Source: Galeruca laticollis
Lineage: Eukaryota; Arthropoda; Insecta; Coleoptera; Chrysomelidae
Assembly (NCBI GenBank): GCA_963921935.1
Contig: OY998184.1
Coordinates: 30,409,567-30,473,566, forward strand
DNA length: 64,000 nt
Direction: 5' to 3'
Position numbers and translations under genes: made by a program. The notes under the pieces were generated by a model. The model was not told where the DNA came from and made no database searches. It was given only the letters and a program-made list of their open reading frames with translations. Of this stretch, positions 44,962 through 54,721 are shown piece after piece (the first letter of the stretch is position 1; every line of letters begins with the position of its first letter).

Positions 44962-45644
44962 ATGAAAATATATACAAATGATGATATATTTGAAAAGTGC
45001 ACAGTAGAAGAATTTATAGAAGTAGGAAATCAAAGGTCAAAAAGTATTCAAGTCTGTATATGCGAAGTACCAAAAACGGTACAGCTTAAAGAAGAGATCC
45101 TCCAAAAGATATTAGAAAGATACCACAATGATCCAATGTTTGGGGGACATTTAGGAAATAATAGATTATTAAAGAAACTAAGAGCGAATTTCAAGTGGAA
45201 AAACATTGACAAAGACGTAAGAAAGTATGTAAAGAATTGTCATAAATGTCAAGTGAATAAAGCAAAGCCTAATCACAAAGAAAAATTTGTCGTCACAGAT
45301 ACATCTATAAAACCGTTTGATATTATTTACATAGACACAATAGGTCCGTTTGTAGAAAGTACAAATTACAATACGCTAATGAAACGGCCGGACAGTTTTT
45401 AATAAATAATAAATTAAGTAGAGTTAATAATAGTGAAAATGATTCTTCACCCGTAGATTTTAAAATAGGGAAGTTGATTATTTTAAAAAATGAAGGGAGA
45501 AATAAATTTGATCCACATTATATAGGTCCGTTTAAAATAACGGGAATAAAAGGGGTAAATTTCGAGATTACATCTACAGACAATAAACAACAAATAGTTC
45601 ATAAGAATCGTATGTTTATATACAAAGAACGGAAACATTTGTAA
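44962..45644 (+). pseudogene. Integrase of G1, catalytic core deleted
   Basis: In the same frame as pol. The zinc-binding HHCC domain is intact (RYHNDPMFGGHL ... NCHKCQ, 45118-45255), and the core starts with FDIIYIDTIGPF, holding the first catalytic aspartate. At about 45385 the sequence jumps into the C-terminal domain, now one frame off: NKLSRVNNSEN, VDFKIGKLIIL and FDPHYIGPFKIT, ending at TAA 45642-45644. The second aspartate and the glutamate are lost. A related fragment at 3945-4427 retains the sequence just after the core. Confidence 0.87.
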
Positions 45645-45770
45645 ATAAGTGAAGTGTATTGATAAACGAACAAGTAGTGTTTAGTAAACAAAGACAAAAC
45701 AAAAACATTCTTAAAAACAGTTACAGGTATAAGTAATATCGAAAAATCAAAATGATAATTTTTCTCTACC

Positions 45771-45782
45771 AAGAGGGGATGA
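45771..45782 (+). promoter_or_regulatory. Polypurine tract of G1
   Basis: AAGAGGGGATGA directly precedes the 3' LTR, the plus-strand primer position. Confidence 0.8.
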
Positions 45783-46233
45783 TGTAGTGATCCCTAAAGG
45801 ACAGCAATGGCAAAAGGACATTAACTTAGAAATAATATTTAAATTTAGGTTATTATTAATTATAGTATTTAGGGAGCATTGATCGGCCACGGTCAATGTC
45901 AGTTATAAGTGGAAGCACGTTCGTGTTTATATACAAACATGTACAACTTATAGACGGAGGTCAGGAATGTAGAAAATCATATCTATATTTCCTATAAATT
46001 AAGAGTTAACGAACCAGGATAAGAGAGTTGTTATTAATACTTTGAATAAGACGACTGGTTTTATATTTGTGTATTTTTAATGTATTAAACGTCATCCCAG
46101 TGATATTTACAGAAGTGATGTTGTTTATTTTATTCCCGCATACAGGTTGCTAGGTAAGTGGTTTCCTCCAAGATATAATGCCTTTATGGCAAGCGTCGAG
46201 TATACGAGGGACCCTTACTAAGCAATCACCACA
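45783..46233 (+). repeat. 3' LTR of G1 (451 bp)
   Basis: Starts TGTAGTGATCCC and ends ATCACCACA. It has 29 bases (CAAGATATAATGCCTTTATG...) absent from the 5' LTR. Confidence 0.93.
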
Positions 46234-46237
46234 CCTC

Positions 46238-47280
46238 TTCAGTTTAATCTCAGTATTGGACAACATGATCCGATACATGAAGTTATTTATGTTCGTATGC
46301 AAATATCACACACATTCCGTGGTAGTGTTTGTTTGATATCAATTTATTTTTGTTCATTCCTCATTAGTGAGAAACAAACATTTTCAAAATAGATTTTGAC
46401 ACTATAATATACACTAGGTGATTTGTCTGAAATTAGTGACTTTAGTCACGTTGTGGATCTTTTTTATACTCCTGAGCAAAATTATCGCGCCACTAATATT
46501 TTTCTCAATAATCCTTATTTGTTGATGCTTTACTGTACGATGAGTTTGAATGACTGTAGTTCTTTAAGTTAACTATAATATTGTTGTGATCTGCAGATCA
46601 ACAGAAGTTGAAAATTAAACTCTTGGGTAATCAATACTTCGTCTATTCCCTGTACTTATTTTATCATGTCACACTGATAAAAACTCTTGGAATAATCCTT
46701 TTGTATATTTTTAATATACATATGTGTGTTTTAACAATAGTTGCCACTCAAGAAGAAAATATGTTTTGATATTTTGAAAGTAGCCAAATTTGCAATAATG
46801 TGTAGTTTCTATCAGAAAACGTGAAACTGAAACTCATTTACCTTTAAGTCTGAAATGCATTCTAAGGAGTGAATTTGACTTAACAGAAAGTTACATTGTA
46901 TAAAAAATTGTAGTTAATATCATATTTAATTCGTGACATTTAAAGTTAAAACTAGATTGATAAGAATGAGTCTTAAATAACATGTCTCTTTCTCGAGACA
47001 CCAGTGGGCGAAAGTACTGATAAGTAATATAAAACAATAAAAATGTGACTAAAAGAGATATAGATTATTTAAATAGAATACAATAGTAATTAATATAATA
47101 GTATAAGGAATTCTAGTAAGGTTATAGTAAAATAAAATATACGTAACCTAAAAGGTTAGAAAAGTATCCCATAATCTTGTTTTGAAAAAAAATCGTTGTA
47201 AACTTTATTCTAGACTGGTTTAAAATTTCTATAATAAGTGCCGATTGAAGCGGAATTTCTGTGAGAAACCAGCTTTTTAT
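46238..47280. other. Non-coding AT-rich stretch
   Basis: Right flank of G1. No coding sequence or repeat recognised. Confidence 0.5.
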
Positions 47281-47284
47281 TTTG

Positions 47285-47530
47285 ATTGTTTTCATCACAT
47301 GCGTGTTTGGAAGTAACTTTTTGTTGATGCAAGACCACCCTGATCCCCTTGTGGCTGGACGGGTTATTGGCTTCCGAAATGATGTTAATATTCCTTTATT
47401 AGAGTGGCACCAAACAGTCCGGACATGAATCCAATGGAGCATTTATGGGACGATTTAAAAAAAAAAGGTTCGAAGTCGTAGACCCCCTGTTGCTAATCAC
47501 AACCAACTCATAGAGGCCAACCCTATCTAC
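47285..47530 (+). pseudogene. Tc1-like transposase C-terminal remnant
   Basis: The plus strand reads NFLLMQDHPDPLVAGRVIGF and DVNIPLLEW, matching the block around the second catalytic aspartate of Tc1 transposases (FMQDNAxPHxA), then after a frame change NSPDMNPMEHLWDDLKKK (the SPDLNPIEHxW motif with the third catalytic residue) and, after an A-run shift, RSRRPPVANHNQLIEA. Nothing upstream is recognisable. It ends where the satellite begins. Confidence 0.72.
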
Positions 47531-47684
47531 AATGCGAGAAAAGTATTGGTTTACCCTAAAAAAGAGGAGGAATTTCTTATTTCCTTCACGATTTCCAGTG
47601 AGAAAAATACGAAAAACGGGCTTTTGCAATAAAAATCCTGTCGGTATTTCTTTGTCGACAATTTTTTGTAACACGTCTTCTTAG

Positions 47685-47995
47685 CACGATACTACCTCCG
47701 GAGTATATAAAGTCACCAATCTTATGATTGGCTATTGTTCAGGGCATTTCACAGATGAACCCTATTGATTTTCAGCTCACCAGAGCCAGTACAACGGGTA
47801 CTATGCTACCTAAAGTACCACATCTTTGATCATCTATGCAGAAATTTAGAATTGTTAGGACGATACAGCCTTCGTAGTATATACAAGTGACCAACTTTAT
47901 GACTGGATATTGTTCTCATAGATCATCATCATCGATTTTCAGCTCACGAGAGCCAGAACAATGGGTCCTTTAAATCCAGATTTAGTGGAAACCGA
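47685..47995. repeat. Satellite monomers 1-2 (about 174 bp)
   Basis: Monomers start near CCTCCGGAGTATATA (47695) and CCTTCGTAGTATATA (47869). Shared blocks include GATGAACCCTATTGATTTTCAGCTCA and AGAGCCAGTACAA...GGGT. The second monomer is diverged. Confidence 0.85.
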
Positions 47996-48149
47996 AGCTT
48001 GTTGTTACAATTTTCGTATATTTTATTTATTTGTGGCTCTTTATGGATATGAGATGCTGAGATTTGGCATGACGCTTTGTTAGTATTTGACCTACCTTAA
48101 GAAAAATTAGCATCATTACATTTTCAGCCGAGAACAGAAAAAAAAATAC
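47996..48149. other. Junction between satellite and pogo-like P2, unassigned
   Basis: No repeat or coding match recognised. It may include the end of a decayed monomer or the terminus of P2. Confidence 0.35.
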
Positions 48150-48299
48150 TTTGATTGGGATGGTGTCAAATGCAACAAATTGCCCCGAGTAGGGGCATAT
48201 TGTTACTCTGCTAGGGGTAATTTGTTACATAAGGAAATTGAATAGTAATCACCTCAAACACGGTAACATTTTATTTCAAAGAATACGTAGAAAGAAATT

Positions 48300-49556
48300 C
48301 TTCAATATCAGAGTGGTCGGAGAGATAGTCTACACATGTGTAGAAAGGATCATTATTTCCACAGCGCACATGAGCCCACTTCTGGCACGTTCTGCACTGT
48401 ATCCAGTTTTCACCGGATTTACTTCTGGAAAATGGTTACAACCAGATGATGCACTTTTTCAGTGTTCTCAAAAGTCGAACTCAGTAACTAGAAAAAGCAA
48501 AAAACAAATAAACATAGGTATTGGATTAGGATTGGATAGGCAAAATCAATGGCAAACGACCAAGAGGAAGGTCTACTACGTGCTGGGTGGATCAAACCAA
48601 GGAAATAATCGGTCACGGTCTGCAGGAAGCTTCTCTTGCAGCTCAATATAGAGAAGAATGGAGAACTACGTACCCAGCAATTGAGACATGAGGTCATCAT
48701 ACACTTTCGAGAGTAAACGGATAAGAGAGAGAGAGAGAAAGAGAGAGAGAGATTGGATAACCATATCTTACTACTTTCCTACCTTTCTTTTAGCCATTTA
48801 GGCATTTATTGCTTCTTCTTCGGCTTTCAAAGCATCTTTCACAGGCGTGCCAGTTAAAATGGAAGACTTCATTTTTTTTCTTGCCGTTCTAATATTTTTT
48901 CTTGGCTACGCTTTCGAGTATGGCCTCACTTGTTCTGGAGTCACTTCAGGAATGTTACATCTATCTGCAGTTCCTGGTCTTCAAGGAGGTCCACTTGTTG
49001 ATAGCACAATCAAATGTTCTGGAGTAAATTCACGAATTGGGGCTACGGGATCGCAGGTTATGCCGGCACTTATAGATGGCTGAGCATCAGCTGCAACTCA
49101 CTTTCGGGTTCATTTTCTGCTAGCATTGGTCGGTCAATAACTTCTGCAGAGAGAAAATCTTCTTCAGACGTTTCTATTGAAGGGATACACACCTGCTCCT
49201 GCTAATCCGAATGCTATGTTTCTGGGACGAACAGCATCTATGAAAACTTCTTTGGCAAGGGTATGGATATAATATTTGGATATTGGAACACCTGGGTGTG
49301 AAGTCATCCAATTGGAACATGAAGTATTATAGTGTTTTTTGGAAGGGCCGTAAACGCTTAAATCCAATGGCTGAAGACGGTGTGAAGTGTGAGTTGGGAA
49401 TGAGAGTAGTATAAGGCCGTTTTCTTTGCAAAATTCTAATACAGTAGACGATATATGAGAAATTTGATTATCTAGCAGCAGTAAAACTTGCCTCAGACCA
49501 ACTGTTGGGATCAAATTGGCCACCACATGAAAACAACATGACGTAGAAGCTTGCAA
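48300..49556 (-). pseudogene. pogo/Tigger-like transposase of P2, C-terminal half
   Basis: The open piece 49164-49556 reads LLLLDNQISHISSTVLEFCK, with the second catalytic aspartate in LLDN, then LILLSFPTHTSHRLQPLDLSVYGPSKKHYN, where the LQPLD aspartate is the third, and RPRNIAFGLAGAGVYPFNRN, which marks the end of the DDE domain. Downstream, stops interrupt a linker with SSILTGTPVKDALKAEEE (near 48810-48860), and a finger WIQCRTCQKWAHVRCG...FYTC (near 48310-48400), the PHD-like C-terminus seen in many insect pogo relatives. P1 at 36.8-38.1 kb keeps the opposite half of the DDE domain. Confidence 0.8.
48722..48755. repeat. (GA)n microsatellite inside P2
   Basis: A short run of GAGAGA units with one AAA interruption. 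Confidence 0.9.
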
Positions 49557-49869
49557 TTACATCATATTACGTGTTAGTATGGGTAGAATGCACTGAAGGT
49601 GAGAAAGGCTTACCTGCAATTCTCTCTTTCGAAATATCAAATAATTCGGGTTAGGGAATATTTACTTATCGTGTTCAGGAACACTCAAACATGCAGCACG
49701 CCGTCACTATCGCCGCTTCACTCGCGAGACGTACTGAACCCAGTAGTTGAGGCATACTTTTGCTGCTAATCCCGTCGTCTACTTTCGGAATAGATCGCTT
49801 GCGCGGGAAAAGGGAGTACAACAATTTGCCCGTGTAATAACAATCCCCAGTCTCCCCTAAAACATGTTT

Positions 49870-50400
49870 GGTTATTTTTGGAAAAAACCGGTTTATAGGT
49901 CGACACCACCTGCGGAGTGTATACAAGTGACCAATATTATGATTGGATGTTGTTCAGGGAGTTTAACGGATGAACCCTATTGATTTTGAGCTCACCAGAA
50001 CTGTTACAATGGGTCCTATACATCCAGGTATACTATATTTTTTGTAATTATTGGAGAAATTTCGTTTTGTTAGCACGATACAGCCTCCGGAGTATATACA
50101 AGTGGCCAGATTTATTATTGAATATTATTCAGAGCGTCTGACAGATAAATCCCATTGATTTTCAGCTAATCAGAGCCAGTACAATAGGTCCTATAAATCC
50201 AGGTATACTACTTTTTTGGTCATTATTGGAGAAATTTCGGTTTGTTAGCAAGATATAGCCTCCGCAGTGAACACCAGAGACCAATTTTGTGATTGGGTGT
50301 TGTTCAGGGCTTCTTACAGATGAACCCTAATGATTTTGTGCTTACCAAAGTCATGACAATGGATCCTATAGATCCAGATATACTATATGTTGCAAACATT
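49870..50400. repeat. Satellite monomers 3-5 (about 175 bp)
   Basis: Monomer landmarks at 49909 (CCTGCGGAGTGTATA), 50084 (CCTCCGGAGTATATA) and 50259 (CCTCCGCAGTGAACA) are 175 bases apart. Each has GATTGG.TGTTGTTCAG.G, GATGAACCC-like, GATTTT.AGCT and GGTCCTATA.ATCCAGGTATACTA. This continues the array at 47685-47995 beyond P2. Confidence 0.9.
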
Positions 50401-50895
50401 ATGCAACAAGAAATACACTAAAATTTATAAGTGTAAAGTTCATATCCTAGGTGTCGTCTGCGGCAAGCATCTGAGGTTGAATCATGCGCAGAGCAAAAGA
50501 TAGCCTGCGGCAGTATAACTCAAAAAATGGTGCAAGCAAGAGCTCTCGCGTACGAATGCGTTGTAACTACGCTGTACCATAATTTTAAGTATCAAAAGAA
50601 TCGGGCTAGTTCCCACAAGTCGTAAAGTGCTTTTAATATGCACACAATCGGGCAAGTACCCATAAACAACAAACCATTTCAACAGTGCAGTTGATGTGTA
50701 AATATGTTAGTGTGAATAAATCAGTGTGAATATGTTAGTGTAAATAAACCAGTGCAAATATATGTAAATAAATTGTACATAGCAAGTAACATCGAAGGAA
50801 ACTTATTTATTTTAACACAGTTCACAAGCCCATGAGTGATATGTGCGTAATCAAATTGTACATATCAAACGCTATATTTGTTGTTATTTTTGGAG
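50401..50895. other. About 490 bp non-satellite block inside the array, with short GTGTGAATA repeats
   Basis: The satellite resumes at about 50898, so this is probably an insertion. It includes degenerate units of AATATGTTAGTGT and AATAAA (50700-50780) and no ORF. A solo LTR is one possibility; no terminal TG/CA pair with a target duplication could be assigned. Confidence 0.45.
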
Positions 50896-50897
50896 AA

Positions 50898-50990
50898 AGT
50901 ATAATAGGTCCTATAAATCCAGATATACCACATTTTTGGAGAAAATTTTTGGTTTCTCACTCTCCGGAGTATATAAGTGCGCAAAAGTTA
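50898..50990. repeat. Partial satellite monomer
   Basis: Contains ATAGGTCCTATAAATCCAGA, TACCACATTTTTGGAGAAA and CTCCGGAGTATATAAG, matching the monomer end and start of the array at 49870-50400. Confidence 0.75.
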
Positions 50991-51559
50991 GTTTTAATCT
51001 TCAAAACCTTTTATTTAAATTTGGAGTTATGCTAGCTCATTTATGCATTTCCAGCCAAAAAAAATTATTTAAGAAACAATAAAGCAAATTAGGGTCATGT
51101 TAAGGTCATATTGGACTTATTTGTAGGTGTTCATGATTATTTCAATGTTTAATTTTGTGCTTATATTGTAAACAAATAGAGTAAATAAATTGGAGCATTC
51201 ATTTTGTCCAGGAGTTGTAACCTCTATCGAATGAGTTTTGAATTTTCTATGAGAACAGGGTGTTTAAAAAAAATGGCATGGTGGATACAAGGATAGATAG
51301 AATACCGCAAAAGAAGTTCGGTTTTTCCATGAAAAAATTTTCGTAATTGCATTCATTTTGATGATACAGGGTATTGAAAAAAAGTATACACATTTTTACT
51401 ATTCTGTCGAAACATTGTAATGAAATTTTGTACGAATATGTTTTGGTAGCAGGCACATTGCATACATTGTGATTTATATATTTCTCTAATAGACGGCCAG
51501 AATAGATTAGATTACATATGAACTTTCCCACCTCGATCTTCTTCAGATCTATTGTAGTG
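50991..51559. other. Non-coding, with ACAGGGTGTTTAAAAA-type repeat motifs
   Basis: Motifs AACAGGGTGTTTAAAA (51255) and ATACAGGGTATTGAAAAA (51365) resemble ends of mariner-superfamily insertions; a similar ATACAGGGTGATTCAAAT occurs at 54298. No coding sequence. Confidence 0.4.
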
Positions 51560-52690
51560 TTTCTGTTTAGTCTATTATGGTCTTTCCTACTAAACGCATT
51601 ATACTGTTCAGTAATTCCCCTGAGTAGCTGCTAGCCATGGGCTTCTCTTCGCTTATTGTCAGGCATCTCTGTCTTGAAAGACTTTCACATTCACATACAA
51701 TGTGTTTTGAAGTTTATGCGACTTCGTGACAAAATCTTCAGTTTCAGCAGGTGCATGTGACTGTTAAGTCTGTTGTCTCCTGTTAAGATACCTACGAGTT
51801 ATCTCATCGTGTTTTTTTCTTGCTTCAATCCTGTTGATCCTGTCTACTATTCTTAAAACTTTTTTAGTACCCATTTTGTCATTTGCGCCCTTATCGTGGC
51901 TCTTGTTAAGCCAATGGTTCTGGTCCGTTGTGAGCCTTCGCGGCGGCTTCTCCGGCGAGTATATCAACCTCTCAGTTCCATTTGTACCCACCCTGGCTAG
52001 ATACTCACGCAATTGTGTGCTTGTTTAGGCTGTCCATTTCTAGCAGGGCTTTTACGGAATCCTGGACCAGCCTTGAATTGACTTCTATGGCGTTTGTCGC
52101 TTAGATACCCACTTGGCTGTCGATACTATGGCAATGGTTTTTCCTTGAACCTATTTCCCGATGATTTCGTTGGCTCCGTGGTGGGTGGCAGTTATGTCTT
52201 TCTGAAAAACTGTAGCATTCTGTCTCAGATTGAGAGAGATTTTCTATTCTTTTGTCATAAACAGCCCGGCTCCCGCGACTCCTTCGGCTTTTGGGACGAC
52301 TGAGTAGTAGGTAAGTTCAGCTTGGATTGATAGCCCAATTTCCAAGCTTCCCTGTTTTAGAAGTTTTTTCACAGCTATATTTCTGCACCATATGATCTAA
52401 TGGCATTCAGAATATGGGGTCAATCTCTTACTTTGTAACTTGAGACATTTGGATCCATGGTGGCTTGTTAGAGGCGTTGTTCTTTTGGTGAGCCGGTACG
52501 TGGCCACCCTAGCCTCCGCCTGGATATACAGCGGTAGTGGTGTTTGGTTTAATAGGACTTGTAGAGGTTTTCATGATGCTCTTAGCTTGCCTTTGTATGC
52601 TATTGACAGCCATGATCTCTCTAACCTGCTTTTGCCACCATACTACCGACCCGTAAGTCACCACGTGTTGTTACGAATTAAAAGTAACAG
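51560..52690 (-). mobile_element. R1/I-like non-LTR element, 3' copy on the minus strand
   Basis: A third, strongly decayed copy of the family found at 1-2850 and 28058-29588. It covers the RT thumb (from about 52680), RNase H and the C-terminal finger. Both ends are approximate, and no target duplication was recognised. Confidence 0.68.
51580..52690 (-). pseudogene. RT thumb, RNase H and C-terminus of the minus-strand R1/I-like copy
   Basis: Minus strand: VTYGSVVWWQKQ (compare ITYAALVWWKKT in the copy at 1-2850), then after many frame changes a decayed RNase H with NSRLVQDSVKALLEMDSLNKHTIA, the region that precedes the W-PGH motif, and GEAAAKAHNGPEP (compare KEGASTPFIEPEP). Next comes KKVLRIVDRINRI, an LTGDNRLNSHMHLLKL-like run, and KHIVCECESLSRQRCLTISE, equivalent to EHILCHC. 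More than ten lesions are present. Small open frames over this region on the plus strand are shadows. Confidence 0.68.
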
Positions 52691-52699
52691 TCCTTAAAT

Positions 52700-54700
52700 T
52701 TATTTGTGAAATTACTTACCAGATTATGCCAGAATAAAAAAATAAATAGAATTGAATCAGATTAATGTTCTTCATGTTTATATAGGTAGTAATTGACATA
52801 CAATTTTCATGGAACTTAAAATTGTGTTAATGAATTCTGAAACTCTAATCTGGTTCTATGTCACATATAAGTCTATGATTAGGTACGTTTCAAGGTTAGT
52901 CAGGTGGTATATCTGAAATTCCTTAGTGTGGAATTTCAACTTCCAACATTTCAACTTTTTTTTTGGAGTTTTTTTTCTTACATCCTTTCTTTTGGGTTTC
53001 TGATTTTAAGCAAGAGCTTAACATTCTAGGATTTCTAGGATTAGTACCTAAAAAGAAAAGAAACAGTTTTAGTTGTTTTAAATTGTATTTCTCTGATGAA
53101 AACACTCTCTTTAGCGGATTTGAAAATTTAAACAAATAATAAAATCATCCATCTAGGCCACATAACATCATCGGTGAGTAAACATTGTAACTGACTAACT
53201 GATTCGCGGTAGGTGACATAGGATTTTGTTGTTTTAGGCCTTTAAGTTCTCACCTTCTTCTTACTTTCATCACTACATCATCTGTACTCCGTAACTGCAT
53301 CCCTATCCACCAGTCAGCCATCTCTACAGCACTGAATCACACAGGCAATACGCTGATATTGTTTGGCAGCAATTCTACTCTTAATTGGAGAAGCACTAGA
53401 CAATCACGTAAGATATTTCCAAATAATTATTGGCCCTGAGGACTCCACAAACTTGACATTTACATTTAATGATAATAATATATCAAATGAGTTTGCTTAT
53501 ACCTACTCATTGGGAACCAACTGGTACCATTTGGGGTAACTGATTTATTTTTGTTAATCACATCATAAGAGTCAATTGGTGACATTAAAGTATTACATTT
53601 ACACTGTGAAGCATTCTTGCATCTTTACATTTACCCACCCCTACTCTACCGAAAGCACATATCATTTTTCTTGAGCTGGCTAGGGGGGTAATCAAAACTG
53701 GCGCCTCAGCATGTCTTAGTGCATATATTTGTCCTTTGAAGTCTTTAAAATACATCAGTTACATATTTTCACTTTTGTTTTGATTTTATTTTGAAGTTTG
53801 ACTTTTGACAGTTCACTCTTAGTATCAAGTTGAGTGTAGTGTAGTTGATCGCTATAGATAACCTTTATGTACGGACTGACTGCTACATTAGAAATTTCAC
53901 TGTTTTATTGGGAGATGTGTTCAGATTCAATTTAGTCAGTTGAATGGCTATTACGTCATAAGAACTTAAAATATTTCCGATACTACCGATAGAAAGTAAA
54001 TTGCTATTTACTTCATTTCCTTTCTACTACCAAGTTAAATGGTGGAAAGAAGCTTAATTTCAATTCCTAAAAGTAAGAACTAAAATTTGAAGCAGTGTTT
54101 GAAAAAGAAATACATATTATATTTTGTCGTGAAATAATACCATTCGAGAGATAACGAGTACCTAATTACTTTTTTTACTTTGACTTAATATTTAATTTGA
54201 TATTCGACACTTAAATTAACTTGATATAAGAACCCAGTTTGTTCTCCTTGTTTACTTTTGAAATAGGTGGACGAAAACGATAATTTATTGATTCATATAC
54301 AGGGTGATTCAAATCTACTAGCAGGTACAGTTAATACAATTTCATAAACAATCATATGTTGGTTATGTGATTGAAACCTAGTGATTGTTTGTACTTTGGT
54401 ACTATTGTTCTTGGGTATTTCTTAGACCACGCTTTTTATATGTATTAGTAAATACTAGATTAAAGTATCGGCATTATTATTGTGCTTTACATAATTAGAA
54501 TTTTTTTTGCGGTCCAAGTTTCCAAGAAAATTTTATTTAAATCACTGATGCTTAAGCGATTTTTAAGTGGGATGGTAAACTCATAATTTTCTGGAATTAC
54601 TTCTGAAATTTAGGTATAGGTGCTCGTGTTTTCTTTCCTTTTTTGGAATTACGTTGCGGTGGGGTTCAACAGCGTTCACTGTTGACTATTCTGATAATCT
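52700..54700. other. Non-coding AT-rich stretch
   Basis: No coding sequence. The final 450 bp could include the LTR of gypsy-like element G2, but comparison with the DNA after 58975 shows no repeated ends. Confidence 0.4.
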
Positions 54701-54721
54701 TCAATTTTCTACAACATAAGA

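Larger units (their letters stand above)
40286..46233 (+). mobile_element. Ty3/gypsy LTR retrotransposon G1
   Basis: A complete provirus-like structure: 5' LTR 40286-40706, TGG-type primer-binding site from 40707, gag 41299-42469, pol 42466-45644, purine tract 45771-45782 and 3' LTR 45783-46233. A CCTC target duplication flanks it (40282-40285 and 46234-46237). By eye the LTRs differ at roughly 14 positions plus a 29-base indel, so the insertion is moderately recent. No envelope gene is seen between pol and the 3' LTR. Pol stops, gag frameshifts and an integrase deletion make it defective. Confidence 0.92.
48150..49866 (-). mobile_element. pogo/Tigger-like DNA transposon P2 inserted in the satellite
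   Basis: Lies between satellite blocks. The right end complement reads AGGGGAGACTGGGGATTGTTATTACACGGGCAAATTG; the left end has GGGATGGTGTCAAATGCAACAAATTGCCCC, so both ends share a GGG start and an AAATTG/GCCC submotif, but not a perfect inverted repeat. The minus strand encodes the second half of a DDE domain, the ILTxTPxK linker and a PHD-like finger; the HTH and first half of the DDE are gone. Exact ends are uncertain. Confidence 0.7.

Noticed and set aside
45645..45770. Envelope gene of G1
   Set aside because: Only about 125 bases lie between the integrase end and the purine tract; no open frame.
46435..46455. Short palindrome GTGACTTTAGTCAC
   Set aside because: Isolated 14-base near-palindrome, expected by chance in a window of this size.
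47399..47674. Minus-strand 91-codon open frame
   Set aside because: Antisense shadow of the Tc1-like remnant on the plus strand.
52094..52697. Plus-strand open frames resembling short proteins
   Set aside because: Shadows of the minus-strand R1/I-like RNase H copy.
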